Shown in pieces: positions 15,195 to 27,171 of a DNA stretch of 64,000 nucleotides (position 1 is the stretch's first letter; each line of letters starts with the position of its first letter). A program made the translations under genes and the position numbers. Source of the DNA: Citrobacter amalonaticus. GTDB lineage: Bacteria > Pseudomonadota > Gammaproteobacteria > Enterobacterales > Enterobacteriaceae. The notes beneath the pieces were generated by a model. It saw only the letters and a list, made by a program, of their open reading frames with translations, did not search any database and was not told where the DNA came from. The stretch spans positions 868,001 through 932,000 of the forward strand of contig JARDVN010000001.1 in NCBI GenBank assembly GCA_028994555.1, written 5' to 3'.

Positions 15195-15899
15195 TTAAAT
15201 AAACGCGAATGCATCGCCAAACAGACGATCTTCCCGCGCACTGCGTTCATTACAGAACAGGTCACGCGCGATTTTCGCCATCTCAAAGCGACCCGCAATG
15301 TAGATATCATGCTCAGCAAGCGTTCCGTGATCCTGCATCACCGCCGTTAAGACCGTTCCCGTCCGCCCACGCCAGCCGGCTTCAGGTTGTTCCACCACCG
15401 CTTCTACATGCAGGTTAGGATGGTTGACAGAGAGCGCCTCGAGTTCAGAGAGATCGTAGAGGTGCTTCTCTTCACGACCGCCCCAGTAAATCGTGACGTC
15501 ACGATTCGGATTGCGCGCCAGTGCCGTCAGCAGTATCGAACGGGCATAGGAAAAACCAGTGCCACCGGCAATCAGAATCAGCGGACGTTCTTCATCATCA
15601 TCGCGCAACCACGCTTCGCCGTGCGGAATATCGATTACAATTTCATGATCTTTAAGAATGCGATCCATCACCGCTTTGGCATACAGGTTAATTTCTGACG
15701 CACCAATGTGGAGCTCAATAAAACCCTGCTCATTCGGCGTAGAGGCCATCGAGAACGGGCGTTTATCCCGTTCGTCCATCACGACCATTAAATATTGACC
15801 GGCCCGAAAGGAAAATGCCGCATCGGGCACTAAACGAACGCGATATACGGTATCAGTGATAGCTTCTACCGAGGTCACTTTACAGCTTAAGGTTGTCAT
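15195..15899 (-). CDS. fre: NAD(P)H-flavin reductase Fre
   Basis: Fre reduces free flavins and ferric siderophores with NAD(P)H in the cytoplasm. The protein is 234 residues, one more than E. coli: it has DDDEERP where E. coli has DDEERP, an in-frame extra GAT/ATC codon in a short tandem at about 15595-15602. The flavin-binding RPFSMAS is at about residues 46-52, and the nicotinamide-binding [15 protein letters not shown] at about 108-122. It lies 38 bases downstream of ubiD on the same strand. Confidence 0.95.
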   Translation of the reverse strand: MTTLSCKVTSVEAITDTVYRVRLVPDAAFSFRAGQYLMVVMDERDKRPFSMASTPNEQGFIELHIGASEINLYAKAVMDRILKDHEIVIDIPHGEAWLRDDDEERPLILIAGGTGFSYARSILLTALARNPNRDVTIYWGGREEKHLYDLSELEALSVNHPNLHVEAVVEQPEAGWRGRTGTVLTAVMQDHGTLAEHDIYIAGRFEMAKIARDLFCNERSAREDRLFGDAFAFI

Positions 15900-15937
15900 G
15901 CGCTCCCTCTATGGGTCTGTAGGGCAAAACGAGCGCC

Positions 15938-17432
15938 TCAGGCGCCTTTACCGTCATTAAAGATGGCCAGTTCATCCCAAATCGCGTCGATACGGGCGAT
16001 AACGTCGGGATCTTTTTTTAATTGGACGTCCCCACTCGCGTTGGGTTTCACCCGGCCATTTGTTCGTGGCATCCAGCCCCATTTTTGAACCCAGACCGGA
16101 AACCGGCGAGGCAAAATCCAGATAATCAATTGGCGTATTTTCGACCAGCACCGTGTCCCGTGCAGGGTCCATACGGGTGGTAATCGCCCAAATCACATCG
16201 TTCCAGTCGCGTGCATTGACGTCATCATCACAGACGATAACAAATTTGGTGTACATAAACTGGCGTAAAAATGACCAGACGCCCATCATGACGCGTTTAG
16301 CATGTCCCGCGTACTGTTTTTTGATCGTGACGACAGCCAGACGATAAGAACACCCTTCCGGCGGCAGGTAAAAATCGACGATTTCCGGGAACTGTTTTTG
16401 CAGAATCGGCACAAACACTTCGTTTAGCGCAACGCCAAGTACGGCAGGTTCGTCTGGTGGACGACCGGTATAGGTAGAGTGGTAAATCGCATCCTCACGC
16501 CGGGTAATATGCGTGACGGTAAACACCGGGAAACTATCCACTTCATTATAATACCCGGTATGGTCGCCATACGGGCCTTCCGGCGCCATTTCTCCCGGGT
16601 CGATATACCCTTCCAGCACGATCTCCGCACTGGCAGGCACTTCGAGATCGTTAGAAAGACATTTCACCACTTCGGTTTTCGTACCGCGCAGCAGACCTGC
16701 AAATGCGTACTCTGAGAGTGTGTCCGGCACCGGCGTCACCGCACCAAGAATGGTGGCCGGATCGGCACCCAGCGCAACGGAGACCGGGAACCGTTCACCC
16801 GGATGGGCCGCACACCATTCCTGGTAATCAAGCGCGCCGCCGCGATGGGACAGCCAGCGCATGATTAATTTATTCTTACCGATGAGCTGCTGACGATAAA
16901 TACCTAAGTTCTGCCGCTCTTTATGCGGGCCACGCGTGACGGTCAGCCCCCAGGTGATGAGCGGTGCAGCATCTTCTGGCCAGCAGGTCATAATGGGGAT
17001 GCGGTTTAAGTCGACGTCATCGCCTGAAATAATTTTTTGCTGGCAAGGTGCGCCGCGTAGTCGCTTCGTCGGCATATTCAGCACCTGCTTGAACTGCGGC
17101 AGTTTATCAAACAGATCGCGAAAGCCTTTCGGTGGCTCCGGCTCTTTCAGAAACGCCAGTAATTTACCCACTTCCCTCAGCGCTGAGACATCATCCTGCC
17201 CCATGCCCATCGCGACGCGCTTTGGTGTACCAAACAGATTGCACAACACCGGCATTGAATAGCCTTTGGGGTTTTCAAACAACAGAGCAGGGCCACCGGC
17301 ACGTAGCGTGCGGTCGGCAATCTCGGTGATTTCCAGGTGCGGATCCACTTCAAGCGTGATGCGTTTGAGTTCACCCTGTTGTTCAAGCAGCGTCAGGAAG
17401 TCGCGTAAATCGTGATATTTCATGGCGTCCAT
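15938..17432 (-). CDS. ubiD: 3-octaprenyl-4-hydroxybenzoate decarboxylase UbiD (one-base frameshift near the 3' end)
   Basis: UbiD decarboxylates the octaprenyl-hydroxybenzoate intermediate of ubiquinone synthesis with prenylated FMN supplied by UbiX. The repaired protein has 497 residues, the E. coli length. Family motifs include [38 protein letters not shown] and the active-site region [20 protein letters not shown] with its Glu and Asp. The frame breaks at seven T (A on the coding strand) at 16013-16019, six expected, which replaces the C-terminal [18 protein letters not shown] with unrelated residues. The start [13 protein letters not shown] matches the family. Confidence 0.95.
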
Positions 17433-17600
17433 TGTGGCCTCTTCGTAAGCGCCTCATTATACGGCGTTCATCATCGTGATGCTGTATTTTTGTTAAATTA
17501 GCGTGAACTCTGGCAGCTCACCGGCTTCACCGGGATTATAATTAACTTCACGTCTTGCATTTGCTATGCTTGCGCCCCGGACAAGCGGATAAGAGTTATT

Positions 17601-18089
17601 ATGCAATCCTGGTATTTATTGTACTGCAAGCGCGGGCAACTTCAGCGTGCCCAGGAACACCTCGAAAGACAGGCCGTGAGCTGCCTGACGCCGATGATCA
17701 CCCTGGAAAAAATGGTGCGAGGAAAACGTACTGCAGTCAGCGAACCGCTGTTCCCTAACTATCTGTTTGTGGAATTTGATCCGGAAGTGATTCATACCAC
17801 GACGATCAATGCCACACGCGGCGTCAGCCATTTTGTCCGTTTTGGCGCATCACCCGCGATTGTCCCCTCCACGGTGATTCACCAGCTCTCCGTCTATAAA
17901 CCAGAAGGTATTGTCGACCCGGAAACGCCCTATCCCGGCGATAGCGTGATCATCACCGAAGGCGCTTTTGAAGGCCTGCAGGCGATTTTCACTGAACCGG
18001 ACGGTGAAGCGCGTTCCATGCTGCTGCTCAACCTGTTGAATAAAGAGGTGAAGCAGAGTGTGAAAAATACCGGTTTCCGTAAGCTTTAG
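17601..18089 (+). CDS. rfaH: Transcription antiterminator RfaH
   Basis: RfaH is a NusG paralogue that enters elongating RNA polymerase at ops sites and allows expression of long LPS, capsule and haemolysin operons. The 162 residues equal the E. coli protein. The NGN domain covers about residues 1-100 with [28 protein letters not shown], whose parts contact the polymerase clamp and ops DNA. The C-terminal domain, about 110-162, is the segment that refolds from alpha-helical hairpin to beta-barrel. It is a single gene, divergent from ubiD and convergent with tatD, with seven bases between the stops. Confidence 0.97.
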   Translation: MQSWYLLYCKRGQLQRAQEHLERQAVSCLTPMITLEKMVRGKRTAVSEPLFPNYLFVEFDPEVIHTTTINATRGVSHFVRFGASPAIVPSTVIHQLSVYKPEGIVDPETPYPGDSVIITEGAFEGLQAIFTEPDGEARSMLLLNLLNKEVKQSVKNTGFRKL

Positions 18090-18096
18090 CCGCTAC

Positions 18097-18879
18097 TCAG
18101 AACGAAATTCCAAACAGCTTTTTGACATTCGCATCCGTGGTCGAGGAAAGCCACTGCGGATCGTCGCCACGCCAGTGTGCGATGCGTTCAAGAATATGCG
18201 GCAGATGTGCCGGTTCGTTGCGTCGCGATGCAGGTTTCGGTGATAAGTCACGCGGCAACAGGTATGGCGCATCGGTTTCAATCAGCAATCGTTCGGCCGG
18301 AATAAACGGCAGCAGTTCGCGCAGCTCAAGCCCACGGCGCTCATCACATACCCAGCCCGTAATACCAATGTACATTCCTCTGTCGATACACGCCTGCATC
18401 TCCTCACGCGTACCGGTAAAGCAGTGCAACACTGCGCCCGGGAGTTTGTCCAGCCATGGGTCCAGCAGCGCCAGGAATCGCGCGTGCGCATCACGACAAT
18501 GCATAAAGACAGGCATCTGTAATTCCGCCGCGATTCGCAACTGCGCGTCAAACGCCCGCTCTTGTTCCTGCGGGGTGGAAAAATTACGATTGAAATCAAG
18601 GCCACATTCGCCAATCGCCACAACCTCAGGCATTGACGCCAGCGCCACAATCGCCTCCTCAGTGGCAGGTTGCCACTGGCTGCTGTCGTGCGGGTGAACG
18701 CCGGCTGTAGACCAGCAGTGAGGATAGATCTGTGCCAGTCGCTGCGCCTGTTGGCTTTCATGCAGGTTGGTTCCGGTGAGAAGCAGGCCGTTCACGCCAG
18801 CGGCGAAAGCGCGTGCCACAACCTCATCACGGTCTTTCAAAAACTGCGAACTGGTGAGATTCACACCGATATCAAACAT
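18097..18879 (-). CDS. tatD: 3'-5' ssDNA/RNA exonuclease TatD
   Basis: TatD is a TIM-barrel metal-dependent nuclease involved in DNA repair and RNA degradation; it is not needed for Tat export despite the operon. The 260 residues from [13 protein letters not shown] match E. coli, and the ATG at 18879 has a GGAG site, so the longer frame to 18891 is rejected. Metal ligands are seen in [40 protein letters not shown] and [13 protein letters not shown]. It is the last gene of tatABCD. Confidence 0.96.
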   Translation of the reverse strand: MFDIGVNLTSSQFLKDRDEVVARAFAAGVNGLLLTGTNLHESQQAQRLAQIYPHCWSTAGVHPHDSSQWQPATEEAIVALASMPEVVAIGECGLDFNRNFSTPQEQERAFDAQLRIAAELQMPVFMHCRDAHARFLALLDPWLDKLPGAVLHCFTGTREEMQACIDRGMYIGITGWVCDERRGLELRELLPFIPAERLLIETDAPYLLPRDLSPKPASRRNEPAHLPHILERIAHWRGDDPQWLSSTTDANVKKLFGISF

Positions 18880-18920
18880 GCTTCGCTCCATATGACAACC
18901 GCCCTGGCGGGCGGTTGAAT

Positions 18921-19713
18921 TTACTCTTCTGTCTTCTCGGCTTTCTCAGCATCCGAGGCTGATTCCGCCTCATTATCTTCATCCCGCGTCTGTCGCTTAC
19001 CGACATAGAAACGTGAGAAGAAAACACCGACCTCAAACAGGAAGTACATCGGAATCGCCAGTAACGTCTGTGAAAAAACATCCGGCGGCGTCAACAACAT
19101 CCCTACCACAAACGCGCCAACCAACACATAAGGCCGTTTTTTTACGCAAATCCTCCGGTGTGGTCACTCCCATCCAGCAGAGCAGCACGATGGCAACGGG
19201 CACCTCAAACGAGACGCCGAACGCCATGAACAGCGCCATGACAAAGCTCAGATAGCTGGCAATATCCGTCGAGACCTGCACCCCTTCCGGCGCAGTATTG
19301 GCAAGGAAGCCAAACGCCAGCGGGAACACGACAAAGTAGGCAAACGCCATACCGATATAGAACAGTAACGAGCTGGAGACCAGCAGAGGCACCACCATGC
19401 GGCGTTCATGTTTATACAGCGCTGGCGCAATAAATGCCCAGACCTGATAAAGGATCACCGGCGCTGACAGAATCAACGACACCATGAAGGTTAATTTGAT
19501 CGGGGTGAAGAACGGTGATGCGACATCTGTCGCGATCATGGTCGCACCCTGCGGCAACTGTTTAATAAGCGGCGAAGACACCAGGTGATAGATGTCATTG
19601 GCAAAATAGACCAATGCCAGAAAAATCACGATAACCGCAATAATGCAGTTAAGCAGACGTTTTCGCAGCTCAATCAGGTGCGTGATAAGCGGTTGAGTAT
19701 CTTCTACAGCCAT
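18921..19713 (-). CDS. tatC: Sec-independent translocase subunit TatC (one-base frameshift)
   Basis: TatC is the six-span membrane receptor for twin-arginine signal peptides. The repaired protein is about 263 residues, slightly longer than the 258 of E. coli because of a variable acidic tail ([20 protein letters not shown]). The N-terminal signal-binding segment [13 protein letters not shown] at residues 9-21 and the conserved [13 protein letters not shown] are intact. The frame breaks at seven T at 19137-19143, six expected, in the coding sequence for [13 protein letters not shown]. The break would remove the last two membrane spans. Confidence 0.95.
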
Positions 19714-19715
19714 GT

Positions 19716-20246
19716 TTACGGTTTATCACTCGACGTAGGGGAGGAGCCAGCAACAGGGGCCGCGGTTTTCGGTTCAGCGACCTTCACATCGACGACAGGA
19801 GGCGTCTCCACGGCAATCTCAGGAGCCTGCTCTGGTGCGTTGGCCTGGGCTTCAGCAGTCGCGGGCGTGACCCCTTCATGCTGTTCTTCGCTCCCTTTCA
19901 CCACCGGGTTATGGATGGTGTGCGCTTCGTCGCTCGCTTTTTCGGGCTCGTTCGCGCTATAGGAACGCTTCATTGACTCTGCCGCCTGACGCAGTTCATC
20001 CATCGAGGCTTTCAGCTCAGGAGTCAGGTTTTCCAGGCTCGCTTTTTCAACCTTTTTCAGGCTGTCCTGAAACTCCTGAAGCTTAAGCTCCTGGGTCAGT
20101 TCATTCTGAACGGTTGTCGCAAGCGATCGCAATGCGCGCACCCAGCCAGCTATCGTTTTGACGGCTACCGGCAGTCGCTGCGGCCCCAGAACAACGAGGC
20201 CGATAATAAACACCAGTAACAGTTCGCTAAAACCGATATCAAACAC
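19716..20246 (-). CDS. tatB: Sec-independent translocase subunit TatB
   Basis: TatB forms the substrate-binding complex with TatC. The protein is 176 residues (E. coli 171). One N-terminal membrane span, [19 protein letters not shown], ends in the conserved GPQRLP hinge. An amphipathic helix follows to about residue 60, then a charged, Pro/Ala-rich cytoplasmic tail that varies in length. It sits two bases before tatC and three after tatA. Confidence 0.96.
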   Translation of the reverse strand: MFDIGFSELLLVFIIGLVVLGPQRLPVAVKTIAGWVRALRSLATTVQNELTQELKLQEFQDSLKKVEKASLENLTPELKASMDELRQAAESMKRSYSANEPEKASDEAHTIHNPVVKGSEEQHEGVTPATAEAQANAPEQAPEIAVETPPVVDVKVAEPKTAAPVAGSSPTSSDKP

Positions 20247-20249
20247 GAA

Positions 20250-20519
20250 TTATACCTGCTCTTTATCGTGGCTTTTCGCGTCTTCTTTTTTCACCGTTTC
20301 TTTTTCAGCGTCTACCGGTTTGTCAGTAATAGACTTCGCGGTAAAGTCAGCGTCCTGACTGGCTTTATCCTGTTTAGTCTCATCATCACTCATGGCTTTT
20401 TTGAAGCCTTTGATGGATGCGCCGAGATCGGAACCGATGGAGCCGAGTTTTTTGGTGCCAAACAACAGGACAACGATGACGGCAATGATCACCAACTGCC
20501 AAATACTGATACCACCCAT
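20250..20519 (-). CDS. tatA: Sec-independent translocase subunit TatA
   Basis: TatA oligomerises to let folded proteins cross the inner membrane. The 89 residues equal E. coli TatA. One membrane helix, [17 protein letters not shown], leads into the FGTKKL hinge and an amphipathic helix containing [12 protein letters not shown]. It is the first gene of tatABCD, 81 bases after ubiB; the poorly structured gap probably holds the tat promoter. Confidence 0.97.
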   Translation of the reverse strand: MGGISIWQLVIIAVIVVLLFGTKKLGSIGSDLGASIKGFKKAMSDDETKQDKASQDADFTAKSITDKPVDAEKETVKKEDAKSHDKEQV

Positions 20520-20600
20520 ACATGTTCCTCTGTGATAGATGATGATGAATTAATTAGGCCGCATTATACGTTACGCGACCCGCCTTGAGCGATGAAAAAA

Positions 20601-22843
<2,243 letters not shown>

Positions 22844-22856
22844 CCCCGTTCTCCTG

Positions 22857-23613
22857 TCAGAACTTATAGCCGCGATGCAGCGCAACCACACCCGCCGTCA
22901 GGTTGTAATAGTCGACGCTTTCAAACCCGGCGTCCTGCATCATCGCTTTCAATGTGTCCTGATCAGGGTGCATCCGGATGGATTCCGCCAGATAGCGGTA
23001 GCTGTCGGCATCATTGGCGACCATCGAACCAATACGCGGCAGAATATGGAAAGAGTAGGCATCGTACGCTTTGCTTAGCGGCTCGATAATCGGTTTAGAA
23101 AATTCCAGCACCAGCAGACGACCACCTGGTTTCAGGACTCGAAACATAGAGCGCAGGGCTTTATCTTTGTCGGTGACGTTACGCAAACCGAAGGAAATGG
23201 TAATGCAGTCAAAGGTATTGTCCGGGAACGGCAGCGCTTCCGCATTGGCCTGAACGTATTCCACATTGCCAACCACGCCGATATTGCGCAGTTTCTCGCG
23301 ACCCATTTTGAGCATTGAGTCATTGATGTCTGCCAGAATGACCTTGCCAGTCTCCCCGACCAGGCGAGAGAATTTAGCCGTCAGATCGCCGGTTCCCCCC
23401 GGCTAAATCCAGCACTGTCTGACCACGGCGGACGCCGCTACAGTCGATGGTGAAGCGCTTCCACAAACGATGAATGCCAAAAGACATCAAATCATTCATG
23501 ACATCATATTTTGATGCCACAGAATGAAAAACGTGGGCCACCATGTCCGCTTTATGTTCTTTAGCGACAGTCTGAAAACCAAAGTGCGTCGTTTCTTGTG
23601 AATTATCCACCAT
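22857..23613 (-). CDS. ubiE: Ubiquinone/menaquinone C-methyltransferase UbiE (one-base frameshift)
   Basis: UbiE is the SAM-dependent C-methyltransferase shared by ubiquinone and menaquinone synthesis. The repaired protein is 251 residues, the E. coli length. SAM motif I is [17 protein letters not shown], and the UbiE signatures [20 protein letters not shown] and [18 protein letters not shown] are present. The frame breaks at six C at 23395-23400 (five expected), inside the SAM-binding GGTGD. The gene heads ubiE-ubiJ-ubiB, with 13 bases to ubiJ. Confidence 0.95.
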
Positions 23614-23707
23614 CTCAGTGCCTGCTCATCTGAAAATTGTTCAAGAAGTGTAACAGATTGGGGCGCATTGCCCTACCCTTCTGCCCGTCCCGGCTGCCCC
23701 AAACGGA

Positions 23708-25135
23708 CTAATTCGATTGTTGCGCTATCCCGTCATCACCCGAATAAGACGTCTCTTCCTGCTCTTCGGGGACCGATCGCAACCGATACTCTTCATCCTG
23801 CGTCGTGGCCTGTTCTGCCAGTTCAGGATTGATCTCACGCTTAATTTCTACCCCTAAGCCGCGAAACGCTTCCGCCTGCGCCAATACGTTGCCACGCCCC
23901 GACGAGAGCTTTTTCATTGCCTGACGATAGTTATCCTGCGCTTTATCCAGACTCTGCCCAATGGAGGACATATCATCGACAAAGAGACGCATCTTGTCAT
24001 AGAGCTTGCTTGCACGATCCGCAATCTGTTGTGCATTACGACTTTGATGCTCGTAGCGCCACAGATTCGCAATGGTCCGCAATGCCACCAGCAACGTCGT
24101 GGGACTGACCAGCATAATATTATTTTTCAGCGCCTCGGTAATCAGTTCGGGCTGTCTGTCGAGCGCTAACAGAAACGCAGGCTCGACAGGGATAAACATC
24201 AGCACATAGTCGAGCGTACGCAGCCCCGGAAGCTGTTGATAATCTTTACGCCCCAGCATGCGAATATGGTTCCGTACTGAGACAATGTGCTCCTGGAGCG
24301 CGCTTTCGCGGGTGTAATCGTCTTCCGCATTAAAATAGCGCTCATAGGCGACCAGCGTCATTTTGGCGTCGATCACCACATCTTTGCCCTGTGGCAAACG
24401 CACGATCACATCGGGTTGCATCCGCGAGCGATCGTTATTCTCGATGCTGACCTGGGTTTCGTACTCGTACCCTTCACGCAGTCCGGACGCCTCCAGCACA
24501 CGGGTGAGTACAACTTCGCCCCAGTTCCCCTGCGTTTTATTGTCGCCTTTTAACGCACGCGTGAGGTTGACCGCTTCCTGGGCCATTTGCGCATTAAGCT
24601 GTTGCAGATTACGGATTTCATGTGCAAGGGTGTGACGTTCGCGCGCTTCCTGACCAAAGCTGTCCTGGACCTGTCGACGAAAGCCATCCAGTTGTTCACG
24701 CAGCGGCGTCAGCAGGCCATTCAGACTCTGGCGGTTTTGTTCATCTACCCGGCGATTGCTCTGTTCAAAGATTCGGTTTGCCAGGTTTTCAAACTGTTCA
24801 CTCAAACGCTGCTCGCTGTTGATCATCTGGCGGATTTTATCTTCCGCATGCTGCTGCGTGGCTTCCATCCGCGTGGTGACTTCACGCAGATCTGCTTCTA
24901 GTGAGGTGTTGATACTGCGCAGGCTACGTAATTCGTTATTGAGCAATTCACACTCATCGCGCCAGTGGTCGCTTTGGGCGAGCTGTTGTTTTGCAGCGCT
25001 TAATGCCGCAACCATCTCTTCACGTTCAGCGAATTGCTCGGCTTTCTGCTGCACATGCTGATAGCTGGCCAGCAGCCAGCCAAGCGCAATGCCCACCAGC
25101 GCAATAACCGCATAAATGATGATTGAGATATCCAA
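23708..25135 (-). CDS. rmuC: DNA recombination protein RmuC (probable TTG start)
   Basis: RmuC limits recombination-driven inversion at short repeats and contains a PD-(D/E)XK-related nuclease-like core. One N-terminal membrane span (ISIIIYAVIALVGIALGWLLAS) is followed by a long coiled coil to about residue 190. The RmuC domain follows with GNWGEVVLTRVLEASGL, VIDAKMTLVAYERY and VLMFIPVEPAFLLAL. Starting at the TTG at 25133-25135 gives exactly 475 residues, as in E. coli, with GGGAGG just upstream. Upstream ATGs at 25153 and 25165 give 10 extra residues and poorer agreement. Confidence 0.93.
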   Translation of the reverse strand: MDISIIIYAVIALVGIALGWLLASYQHVQQKAEQFAEREEMVAALSAAKQQLAQSDHWRDECELLNNELRSLRSINTSLEADLREVTTRMEATQQHAEDKIRQMINSEQRLSEQFENLANRIFEQSNRRVDEQNRQSLNGLLTPLREQLDGFRRQVQDSFGQEARERHTLAHEIRNLQQLNAQMAQEAVNLTRALKGDNKTQGNWGEVVLTRVLEASGLREGYEYETQVSIENNDRSRMQPDVIVRLPQGKDVVIDAKMTLVAYERYFNAEDDYTRESALQEHIVSVRNHIRMLGRKDYQQLPGLRTLDYVLMFIPVEPAFLLALDRQPELITEALKNNIMLVSPTTLLVALRTIANLWRYEHQSRNAQQIADRASKLYDKMRLFVDDMSSIGQSLDKAQDNYRQAMKKLSSGRGNVLAQAEAFRGLGVEIKREINPELAEQATTQDEEYRLRSVPEEQEETSYSGDDGIAQQSN

Positions 25136-25245
25136 AATGCCTCCCGACGCCATACTCACCCGCACAAAAATAGAATTGTGCTGTATAAACGTCCAGTTTT
25201 AAAGAAGTTTCCTGCGAGGCACTACGCAAAATAAACGCATACAAG

Positions 25246-25270
25246 AAAAAGGCCGAACGCATCGGCCTTT
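25246..25270 (-). terminator. Intrinsic terminator of udp
   Basis: On the minus strand the stem AGGCCGATGCGTTCGGCCT is followed by T5. It lies between the udp stop and rmuC. Confidence 0.88.
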
Positions 25271-25287
25271 TACTGAAGAAGAAAGGA

Positions 25288-26049
25288 TTAGATCAGACGA
25301 CGTGCCGCTTCCACCACGATTTTCACCGCATGGCTTTCGGTTTGCTTCATCGTCTCAGCATTCGGGATCTCTTGCTGAGTACGGTTGACGATCACGCCCG
25401 CAACCATCCCGGCGCGCAGGCCCTGGCTTGCACACATGGTCAGTAGCGTAGCGGACTCCATTTCGTAGTTCATTACGCCCATTGACTGCCACTCTTCCAT
25501 GGAGCCTTTGAAACGACGTACTACGCGGCCGGAGAAGGTGTCGTAACGTTCCTGTCCTGGGTAGAAAGTATCAGACGAAGCGGTTACACCCACGTGAGTA
25601 GTGGCGCCAATGGATTTCGCCGCTTCAACCAGCGCGGTGGTACATTCAAAGTCAGCAACTGCCGGATATTCCATTGGCGCAAAGTGCAGGCTCGCGCCAT
25701 CCAGACGGACGGACGCCGTGGTGACCAGAACATCGCCGACATTGATGTGCGGCTGAATGGCGCCGGTGGTGCCAATACGCAGGAAGGTACGAATACCCAA
25801 CTGCGCCAGTTCTTCCACCGCAATAGAGGTAGACGGACCGCCGATACCGGTCGAGCAGACGATGACGGCTTTGCCATCCAGTTCAGCACGCCAGGTAGTG
25901 AATTCACGGTGAGAGGCCAGTTTTACCGGCTTTTCCATCAGCGCGGCGATCTTTTCTACACGTTCCGGATCGCCAGGGACGATAGCCAGCGTAGCCCCTT
26001 GTAAATCGTTCTTGGTGAGGCCGAGATGAAAAACGTCAGACCTGGACAT
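25288..26049 (-). CDS. udp: Uridine phosphorylase Udp
   Basis: Udp cleaves uridine to uracil and ribose-1-phosphate in pyrimidine salvage. The 253 residues equal E. coli. The phosphate-binding [19 protein letters not shown] and the substrate-binding [13 protein letters not shown], with its Glu-Met-Glu, are present, as is the N-terminal [20 protein letters not shown]. It is transcribed alone from a CRP/CytR type promoter, with two CRP sites 52 bases apart upstream, and ends at its own terminator. Confidence 0.97.
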   Translation of the reverse strand: MSRSDVFHLGLTKNDLQGATLAIVPGDPERVEKIAALMEKPVKLASHREFTTWRAELDGKAVIVCSTGIGGPSTSIAVEELAQLGIRTFLRIGTTGAIQPHINVGDVLVTTASVRLDGASLHFAPMEYPAVADFECTTALVEAAKSIGATTHVGVTASSDTFYPGQERYDTFSGRVVRRFKGSMEEWQSMGVMNYEMESATLLTMCASQGLRAGMVAGVIVNRTQQEIPNAETMKQTESHAVKIVVEAARRLI

Positions 26050-26096
26050 ATAAAACTCCTCTGTGATTCGGTTTTTGTCAGAAGAAGCAAAAAGAC

Positions 26097-26102
26097 ACTT
26101 TA
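26097..26102 (-). promoter_or_regulatory. Likely udp -10 element
   Basis: The minus strand reads TAAAGT at the position expected when the near CRP site is centred at about -41.5. No good -35 box is seen, as usual for a class II CRP promoter. Confidence 0.55.
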
Positions 26103-26123
26103 CCGAAGGACTTAAGATATTTT

Positions 26124-26139
26124 CGTGACCATCATCACC
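26124..26139 (-). promoter_or_regulatory. CRP site 1 of the udp promoter
   Basis: The sequence CGTGACCATCATCACC has the GTGA-N6-TCAC form. Its centre, about 26131.5, fits -41.5 relative to the inferred start. CytR in E. coli binds between the two CRP sites. Confidence 0.75.
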
Positions 26140-26175
26140 ATGGCGTAAATAAGTTGCATGGACTTACCGGAAAAT

Positions 26176-26191
26176 AGTGATTCAAATCACA
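26176..26191 (-). promoter_or_regulatory. CRP site 2 of the udp promoter
   Basis: The sequence AGTGATTCAAATCACA matches the CRP consensus closely. Its centre is 52 bases from site 1, equal to the -41.5/-93.5 spacing of the E. coli udp CytR-controlled promoter. It may also act on the divergent dlhH. Confidence 0.85.
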
Positions 26192-26309
26192 CTAACAAGC
26201 CAATTTTCGCTTTCTTCGCACAAAAAGCGAGCCGTTTGAGGCAGTGTGAAATGTTAAAGGCTGTCTATAGTTAACAGTGCGCTATTTTTCTAAGGGTACG
26301 GAGAATACC

Positions 26310-27123
26310 ATGACATCAACACAACAAACCGGTTTTGCACCTGCAGCATCCCCTGTTGCCGCTACCTCAGTTCATACTCCGGACGACGCCATTGTCGCGG
26401 GTGTGACGTCGATCCCTTCCCAGGGCGATGATATGCCGGCGTATCACGCGCGACCGAAACAGAGCGATGGCCCACTGCCAGTGGTCATTGTAGTGCAGGA
26501 AATCTTTGGCGTGCATGAACATATCCGCGATATATGCCGTCGTCTGGCGCTGGAAGGGTATCTGGCAATCGCACCAGAACTCTATTTTCGTGAGGGCGAC
26601 CCGAATGATTTCGCGGATATTCCTACGCTGCTCAGTGGCCTTGTGGCAAAAGTACCGGATTCCCAGGTGTTAGCCGATCTGGATCACGTCGCCAGTTGGG
26701 CGTCCCGTAACGGTGGCGATGTGCATCGCCTGATGATGACCGGTTTTTGCTGGGGCGGTCGCATCACCTGGCTCTATGCGGCGCATAACCCGCAGTTGAA
26801 AGCTGCTGTCGCGTGGTATGGGAAACTGATCGGCGATAAGACGCTGAATTCACCAAAGCATCCTGTTGATGTGGCCACCGACCTGAACGCTCCGGTACTG
26901 GGTCTGTATGGTGGGCAAGATAACAGTATTCCGCAGGAAAGCGTTGAGACTATGCGCCAGGCGCTACGCGCCGCTAACGCTACCGCGGAAATCGTCGTCT
27001 ATCCCGATGCGGGTCATGCCTTCAATGCCGACTATCGCTCGAGCTATCACGAAGAATCTGCCAAAGACGGCTGGGAAAGAATGCTGGCCTGGTTTGCGCA
27101 GTACGGTGGCAAAAAAAGCGTAA
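26310..27123 (+). CDS. dlhH: Dienelactone hydrolase family protein DlhH (one-base frameshift at the last codons)
   Basis: This is an alpha/beta hydrolase of the dienelactone hydrolase family; its natural substrate is not known. The triad is visible as Cys in MTGFCWGGRITW, Asp in LYGGQDNSIP and His in VYPDAGHAFNADY. The start MTSTQQTGFAPAASP at 26310 matches E. coli YsgA. The frame breaks at seven A at 27111-27117 (six expected). With one base removed the protein ends GGKKA after 270 residues at the TAA at 27121-27123. Without the repair the frame runs on to 27449, antisense to the end of metE, which is an artefact. Confidence 0.92.
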
Positions 27124-27132
27124 AAGCGAAAA

Positions 27133-27166
27133 GCCCGGGGGGCGGCGACGCCTTACCGGGCCTGCG
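27133..27166. repeat. REP-like palindrome between dlhH and metE
   Basis: GCCCGGGGGGCGGCGACGCC is followed by TTACCGGGCCTGCG, an imperfect palindrome between convergent gene ends. The six-G run may itself be one base too long. Confidence 0.65.
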
Positions 27167-27171
27167 TGTCA

